A stretch of 64,000 bases of DNA from positions 1,308,138 to 1,372,137 of the forward strand of contig MCFH01000005.1 of assembly GCA_002104945.1 (NCBI GenBank), written 5' to 3'. Positions within the stretch are counted from its first letter, which is position 1. Each line of letters begins with the position of its first letter. The notes under the pieces were generated by a model, which searched no databases, had not been told where the DNA came from, and was given only the letters and a program-made list of their open reading frames with translations. Made by a program: the position numbers and the translations under genes. Origin of the DNA: Piromyces finnis (Eukaryota > Neocallimastigomycota > Neocallimastigomycetes > Neocallimastigales > Neocallimastigaceae). Below, in pieces: positions 58,487 to 64,000 of this stretch.

Positions 58487-61021
58487 TTATGAAATCAGAC
58501 AATTAGATTCATTACTTTCAGATTTTTTAGATGATATATGTTTTCTTTTGTTATTTCCAGTTTCTTTAAAGGATACATGTTCTAACTTTCTTTTGTTATT
58601 TCCAAACTCTTCTTCAGATAATATATGTTCTAATTCACTAGCATTTACTTCTATACTATTAGACATATCAACTCTATAATCTGATTCAGTTTCTTTTTCA
58701 TTATATCCAAATTTTTTAGATGATACATGCTTTTTCTTGTTATTTCTATACTTTTTTTCATGCTTTTCATTTAGTATATATTTCAATTTATTAGTATCTA
58801 CTTCTACATTATTAGGTTTATCAACTCTACAATTGGATCTAGTTTCACCTTCATTATTTCTAGATTTTATAGATGCTATCATTTCTTCTATTTCACTAGT
58901 ATTTGCTTGTACGTTATTAGATTTTTTAAGTGATTTAATTTCCATTTTACGATCACATTCTATTATTATACAAGAATAATTTTTACTTGGCTTGTTAAAA
59001 TTTATTCCAACTAATAAGATATTTCCTGTATATATTTTTTCAATATTATTAAAATATTTATTTTCGTATATTTGTCCAATTGCTCTCTTTGCTGAACCAT
59101 TTAGTTTTAATTCTATTATAATTATTTTTCCTTTCTTATTTTTAGGATAAAAAATATAATCAACAAATCCTTCACCGCTTCTTTCTTCTTCCTTAACTTT
59201 ATAGATTTTATTTGCTGAAAAATATGCAAAATCAATAACTCGTTTTATATTACCATGATCAATCTTGTCACCTGCTTTTATTTTTTTCTCATGCACTTCT
59301 TCTAATAATTTTCGTAAACTTTCTGCATCATTTTTTAATGTGCTTTCTAATATTTTTTTTGAATTTTCAATTAATTCATAATAATATTCTGTTTCATCAT
59401 CTTTTCTATTTAAAACTTTTATAAATTTTTCTTTCAATTCTTCATTCGGAATAGATATTTTTTTATTGTAATAGGTTAAAAATCCAAAAGCAACCATTTT
59501 TGAATATAATTCTTTTCTCATTTCATCATTACTTTTTTCTTTTCCCTTTAAATCTTTTTGTATATCTTCTACGCCATAATTTTCTAATTCTATTGATATT
59601 TTTTTCCCCTTAATTAATTCTAAAATTTCATCCTTTACACTATTTATACCAAAGTTAATTATATCTGATACTTCTGCAAAACGTCCTGTTTCTGTCCAAT
59701 AATTCTTTATCGAATTACATTTTAATGCTTGAAATACTGACCATGTGTTAAAAATTTTTTCACCATCATAACTTTTATATCCATTATACCACTTTTCTAA
59801 ATCATCATATTTTATTACTTTATTTCTTATACAAAGAAGTCGAACTTCTTCTTCTGTAAAACCAAAATATTTATAATATATATCATCATTTATCATAGAA
59901 TACTCATTAAAACAATTAAGTGATGATTGATTTGATTGTTTTGCTATTGGCAATATTCCTGTCATAAAAACAAAAGCGAAACATGATTGACCTTTTATTA
60001 AATTACTTAAAAAAAATATATAGTCTTTAATAAAAGCATTCACGTTTTTTTTCTCTTTTTCATATTCTTCCTTATTTTTATCTTTGTCTATTTCCTCAAT
60101 ATCAGAAAATTTTACATTAATTGGATAGTCCCATTCATCAATAATAAGTATAAACCTTTTTTTTAATTCAGCAGATAAATCTTTTATATTATCAATTATA
60201 TTATCATTATACCTATCTTCATTTAATAATTTAAGACTTGGGAATAAACTTTCAATATCATTTTTAAATCTTTTATTTATATATTCTAAATAATCATCTA
60301 TTTTTTTATATTTGGTGACAAATTTGGAAAAATCAAAATACAAAGTATGATATTTTTTTTGATATTCTTCATAATATTTTTTATCTTTTTTTTTCTCTTT
60401 CTGATATTCTTCGTTTTCCATTTTTTTTAATTCAATTTCTTTTACTTTCTGAAATTTTTCAGAGTCTATTTTTTTTAATTCAATTTCCTTTTCTTTCGGA
60501 AATTCATCGTTATTTTTCTTTTCTAATTCAATTTCTTTTCCTTTCTGATATTCTTGAATGTCTTCTTTTTCTGATTCATTTTCTTTTTCATCAGAAAATA
60601 TTTTTTTATAAACATTTAATTTATCAAATATATCTTCAGAATTAATTCCCTCACTATAATAAGCAATTAACATTGAAGCTATTGATGATTTTCCAAATCT
60701 TCTTGGTTTTGTAATGCATACATATTTATCACCACTTTTATCTATTAATCTGTTAAATTCAGCTATCAAGTATGATTTATCTACAAAATATTTTTGTTTT
60801 AGTACACTTATAAAGTGTCTATACTCTTCACTATCAATAATAGATCCTGTTTTATTTGTATTTTCATTTTCAAATTTTTCAATTATTGTATTTAATTCAT
60901 CTTTTTCTTTATCAAGTTTTTTGATAAATTCATATAATTCATCATATTTTATATTACTCATAGAATTTCTTTCTTCATTATTACTACTATTATCACCCTC
61001 CAAATTATCTAAATTTTCCAT
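58487..61021 (-). CDS. AAA-ATPase-like / PD-(D/E)XK nuclease-superfamily protein
   Basis: 844 residues in a single exon. YFVDKSYLI (78-86) and the modified Walker A TKPRRFGKSS (104-113) open an AAA-ATPase-like domain of the kind found next to PD-(D/E)XK nuclease domains in gut bacteria and anaerobic fungi. Walker B is FILIIDEWDYP (290-300), followed by FMTGILPIA (352-360) and WYNGY (411-415). The C-terminal nuclease fold has GFVDYIFYP (Asp621) and IIIIELKL (Glu637, Lys639), the D...ExK signature. Two additions stand out. A charged insertion (about 145-225) contains about three and a half 16-residue repeats (KEKEIELKKIDSE type). The C-terminal tail (700-844) has repeated NNVEV.T..L..IL.E and GNNKRK units and is rich in Lys/Asn. 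There is no signal peptide, so it is intracellular. The nuclease residues are present, but its substrate is not known. Bacterial ancestry is inferred. Confidence 0.88.
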   Translation of the reverse strand: MENLDNLEGDNSSNNEERNSMSNIKYDELYEFIKKLDKEKDELNTIIEKFENENTNKTGSIIDSEEYRHFISVLKQKYFVDKSYLIAEFNRLIDKSGDKYVCITKPRRFGKSSIASMLIAYYSEGINSEDIFDKLNVYKKIFSDEKENESEKEDIQEYQKGKEIELEKKNNDEFPKEKEIELKKIDSEKFQKVKEIELKKMENEEYQKEKKKDKKYYEEYQKKYHTLYFDFSKFVTKYKKIDDYLEYINKRFKNDIESLFPSLKLLNEDRYNDNIIDNIKDLSAELKKRFILIIDEWDYPINVKFSDIEEIDKDKNKEEYEKEKKNVNAFIKDYIFFLSNLIKGQSCFAFVFMTGILPIAKQSNQSSLNCFNEYSMINDDIYYKYFGFTEEEVRLLCIRNKVIKYDDLEKWYNGYKSYDGEKIFNTWSVFQALKCNSIKNYWTETGRFAEVSDIINFGINSVKDEILELIKGKKISIELENYGVEDIQKDLKGKEKSNDEMRKELYSKMVAFGFLTYYNKKISIPNEELKEKFIKVLNRKDDETEYYYELIENSKKILESTLKNDAESLRKLLEEVHEKKIKAGDKIDHGNIKRVIDFAYFSANKIYKVKEEERSGEGFVDYIFYPKNKKGKIIIIELKLNGSAKRAIGQIYENKYFNNIEKIYTGNILLVGINFNKPSKNYSCIIIECDRKMEIKSLKKSNNVQANTSEIEEMIASIKSRNNEGETRSNCRVDKPNNVEVDTNKLKYILNEKHEKKYRNNKKKHVSSKKFGYNEKETESDYRVDMSNSIEVNASELEHILSEEEFGNNKRKLEHVSFKETGNNKRKHISSKKSESNESNCLIS

Positions 61022-62757
61022 TATTTTTTTTTACATTAAATTTTCTTAATATATATTAATAATTTATAAAACTAAAAGTATTGTACATTTTTATTCCTTT
61101 TATATTTATTTTTTATGGGAACACTTGAACAAATCAATATATTAATATATTAATATATTAATATATTTATATCAATTTTTAATTAAAATTTAAACCATTT
61201 TTTATAATTTGAATAAAAGTATAATTTTTATAATAAAAAAAACATTGAAAAAACCAATTATTTTAATAGAATATTAAAGCAACTGCCATTTATTATTTTA
61301 AAAGAAGACTTTATTAACAACATTTTAATGTGGTAAAAACAATAAAGAATAATAACTAATTAATAATATTATTAATAAAAGTTTATATCCCAAGATTTAT
61401 TGTTAATAAAAAATGGTTAAAAAAAAATATTTAAAAATATTTTAAAAAAAAATTTTAAATAGACAATAATAAATATATTATAATTTCAAATTAGAAATTA
61501 TATTTATTATTATCTATTTTATTATGGAATAACAATAGTAATAGTTAAATAGTATTGTTATCATTCAATTTGTATTATTATGCTTTAAATATAATATTAC
61601 CATTTATATTAATATATTTAATCTTTATAATATATATTTATATATATTTATAATAAAACATAATAAATAGAAATAGAAATAAAATCGTTATATCTCATAT
61701 CTCTAAGATAAAAAAAATATTTGTAAGTTTCATCGGATGAAATAATGTCTAATGGCAAAAACAATTTAGAAAACGAATAAATAATTAATAGATTATAAAA
61801 TGATGTTATTATTAAGTAAATTGAATTTTTTTTTTTACGAAGAACTTCATACAACATTTAAAAATATATGATAATATTATTATTTTTTATTTAAATATCA
61901 TTTTCATTATTATAAAGATAAATTATTAATAAAAATATAATAATTAATCACTCATTAGAAATAGAATATTTTTAAAAGAAGGGGAAAAAATATCAATTCA
62001 TTTGTTTGTATTTTAAATCAAAATTCATAAATTGGTTTTATATCTTGTATAAAAAGTTTTTTTTTATTATTTTGAATGATTATGTTTAATTCAATATATT
62101 TATTTACGTATTTCTAAAAGTCAGATCAATTATATATAAATAAACTATGATAAACTTTTCATTCTATCATTATTTAATTATATTTTTTATTTACAATATT
62201 GAAATAATGAATAATTAATTATTTAATATTTTATATTAATATAATATATCTTTCTTTATTTATTATATATATATAATAAAATATAATAAATATATAAACA
62301 TTATTATTCTAATTTATTATTCTATTAAAAAAAAGAAAAATATTTTTATTGTCTTTGAATCACATTAAGAATAATTGTGGTTAAGTTTAATCGGAATTAT
62401 TAAAAATAATAATAATAATATATATATAATTTAAAAAAGCTATTTAAATAATAGGATATATGATATTAAATAAAAAAAAAGGCATTTTTGAATAAATAAT
62501 GAAATAATTGTTAAAAAGTTATTTAAAAATATATAATTTAAATGAAGGAATGTATTAATAAAATATTTTATTTATATTTTATAATTATTATTAAAAATAT
62601 ATCATTAAATAGATTAACAGACAACAGAAAATAATCTTTTATATAAAGTTTTAATATAAAACTTTGAAATAGTTATTCCTATAAAGGAAATATATTTTAT
62701 ATTTTCTTATTATTATTAATAGTTATTTTAATAGTTGTTATTATTATTATTAACAAT

Positions 62758-62811
<54 letters not shown>

Positions 62812-63464
62812 AATAATATTATTAATAGTATTTGTCAATGTAGTTGTAATAGTATATTAATTTTTCATTAATTCCAACAATGACTCACTTAGCTTTATTA
62901 ATTTTAATGAAATATATGATGCACTAATAAATAAATATTAACCAATAATAAATGGTATGGATTTAGAACTTTTTTTTCGTTACTTTGTTTAATTAAAAGA
63001 TTATTACAAAGATAAAGTATAATCAGGTAATATATTCTATAATATTTATAATATAAATGTTTAATATTTTTATAAATATGTGAATTAATAAATACAATTT
63101 GTTATAGATAAAATTTTATTATTTATAGAAAAGTAATTATGAAGCAAAAAAAAATTTTTTTAAATTGTATTGATTTTATATTATACAAACAAATATAATA
63201 AAAAATTATATAAATAATTAAACATATTTTAATATACTTGATATAATAAACATTTTTTTACTATAAATTTTAATTAGTACATTAACTATAAATTAATATT
63301 TATTAATTTAAAATAAGAAGAATATTACAATAATTAAAAAATTATTTTATTTTGATAGAGGTTACAAACTATTTATTTTTATAAATGAATAGTTTTTTCT
63401 TTAATTGTAATAGAAAAAATGCATCTATATATAATAACCTTCAAATTATATTTCTTATATAAAA

Positions 63465-63506
<42 letters not shown>

Positions 63507-64000
63507 TTACGCATTTTTATACAGTTCAACCTTTTGTAATTTCATAATACTTAGAATGAGTAACTATATTACATGATTTTTATTATTATCTATATTTATA
63601 TTTACTTTTATTAGCATTTTATATTTATTAATTTACAAATTCTTTTATGTAATAAATAATTAATCATAAATTATTTCTTGAAATTAGTCCATTATATCAT
63701 ATAAATATAGATATCAATTTATATATATAAAAAAAAAACTATTATTATAATTTTAATTGAACCATCTTTGTGGTTTTTTAATTTCAAAATTGGTTATAAA
63801 TCTTTTTTTAAAGTATAAATGCAACATCTTTTTGAAATGATATAACATTAGGTTGTTTATTTTAATTAATCAATAATTATTTAAATATCCCTAGCAAGCT
63901 TTATTATAAACACCCATTTCCCTCTATATTTATAATAAATAATAAAAAGCAATAACAAATATTAAATATATTGATATTCTGAAACTTTCTCTTATCTTTT
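61022..64000. other. Gene-free A+T-rich right end
   Basis: Contains (ATT)n at about 62757-62811, flanked by ACAATA on both sides, and at about 63466-63508. A 69-codon minus ORF (61648-61857) has a slightly protein-like stretch (FLPLDIISSDETYKYFFYLR) but no family match I can recognise. Nothing else is supported. Confidence 0.6.

Noticed and set aside
61648-61857. 69-codon minus-strand ORF
   Set aside because: Slightly protein-like but isolated, with no motif, signal peptide or splice continuation.

Overview
The window looks like nuclear DNA of an anaerobic gut fungus (Neocallimastigomycota). The pointers are extreme A+T content, intergenic DNA full of homopolymers and (AAT)n/(TA)n tracts, GT-AG introns, and secreted cellulases carrying fungal dockerin (CBM10) modules. 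The class C-type receptor with a bacterial-type solute-binding ectodomain and the AAA-ATPase-like/PD-(D/E)XK protein also fit this lineage. The genus cannot be told from the sequence alone.

Layout. 1-1405 (-): 5' part of a secreted beta-helix repeat protein that runs off the left edge. 2029-2204: a SINE-like retroposon with poly(A) and a 12-bp target-site duplication. 3757-4665 (-): voltage-gated K+ channel. 6071-7636 (-): GH5 endoglucanase with two dockerins and a CBM1. 9696-12451 (+): five-exon class C-type GPCR with an ABC-type binding ectodomain. 16533-38290 (+): a tandem cluster of four related secreted leucine-rich-repeat genes (here A-D). A and B are intact, C is a decayed pseudogene, and D is long but carries a one-base deletion in one exon. 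39383-42433 (-): GH9 endoglucanase with three dockerins. 45155-46150 (-): secreted LRR_5/transglutaminase-like protein without its catalytic Cys and His. 48673-49029 (-): truncated GPH-family transporter. 50434-51230 (-): ankyrin relic. 51882-52554 (+) and 53545-53820 (-): decayed genes. 54549-56318 (-): secreted protein with a Cys-rich segment and an acidic tail. 57844-58072 (+): a possible relic. 58487-61021 (-): AAA-ATPase-like/PD-(D/E)XK protein. The rest is gene-free A+T-rich spacer.

The most striking part is the LRR cluster. Almost every repeat is its own exon of about 60-93 nt, and every intron is in phase 2, so repeats can be gained, lost or skipped without changing frame. Gene A has 22 exons, gene B 22 and gene D 31. 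A and B are essentially identical, introns included, over the first 2.83 kb, apart from two simple-repeat length differences. They then diverge abruptly inside exon 14, as expected from gene conversion that homogenises the N-terminal half and leaves the C-terminal LRR half free to vary. Each protein is built of two similar modules (N-cap, LRRs, Cys-rich GKTLT cap).

Functionally the window mixes plant cell-wall degradation (GH5 and GH9, probably assembled into cellulosomes through dockerins) with surface or secreted recognition proteins (LRR cluster, beta-helix protein, binding-protein GPCR, acidic secreted protein). The GH9 gene model is unusual: keeping frame seems to need a 21-nt microexon and a 2-nt microexon.
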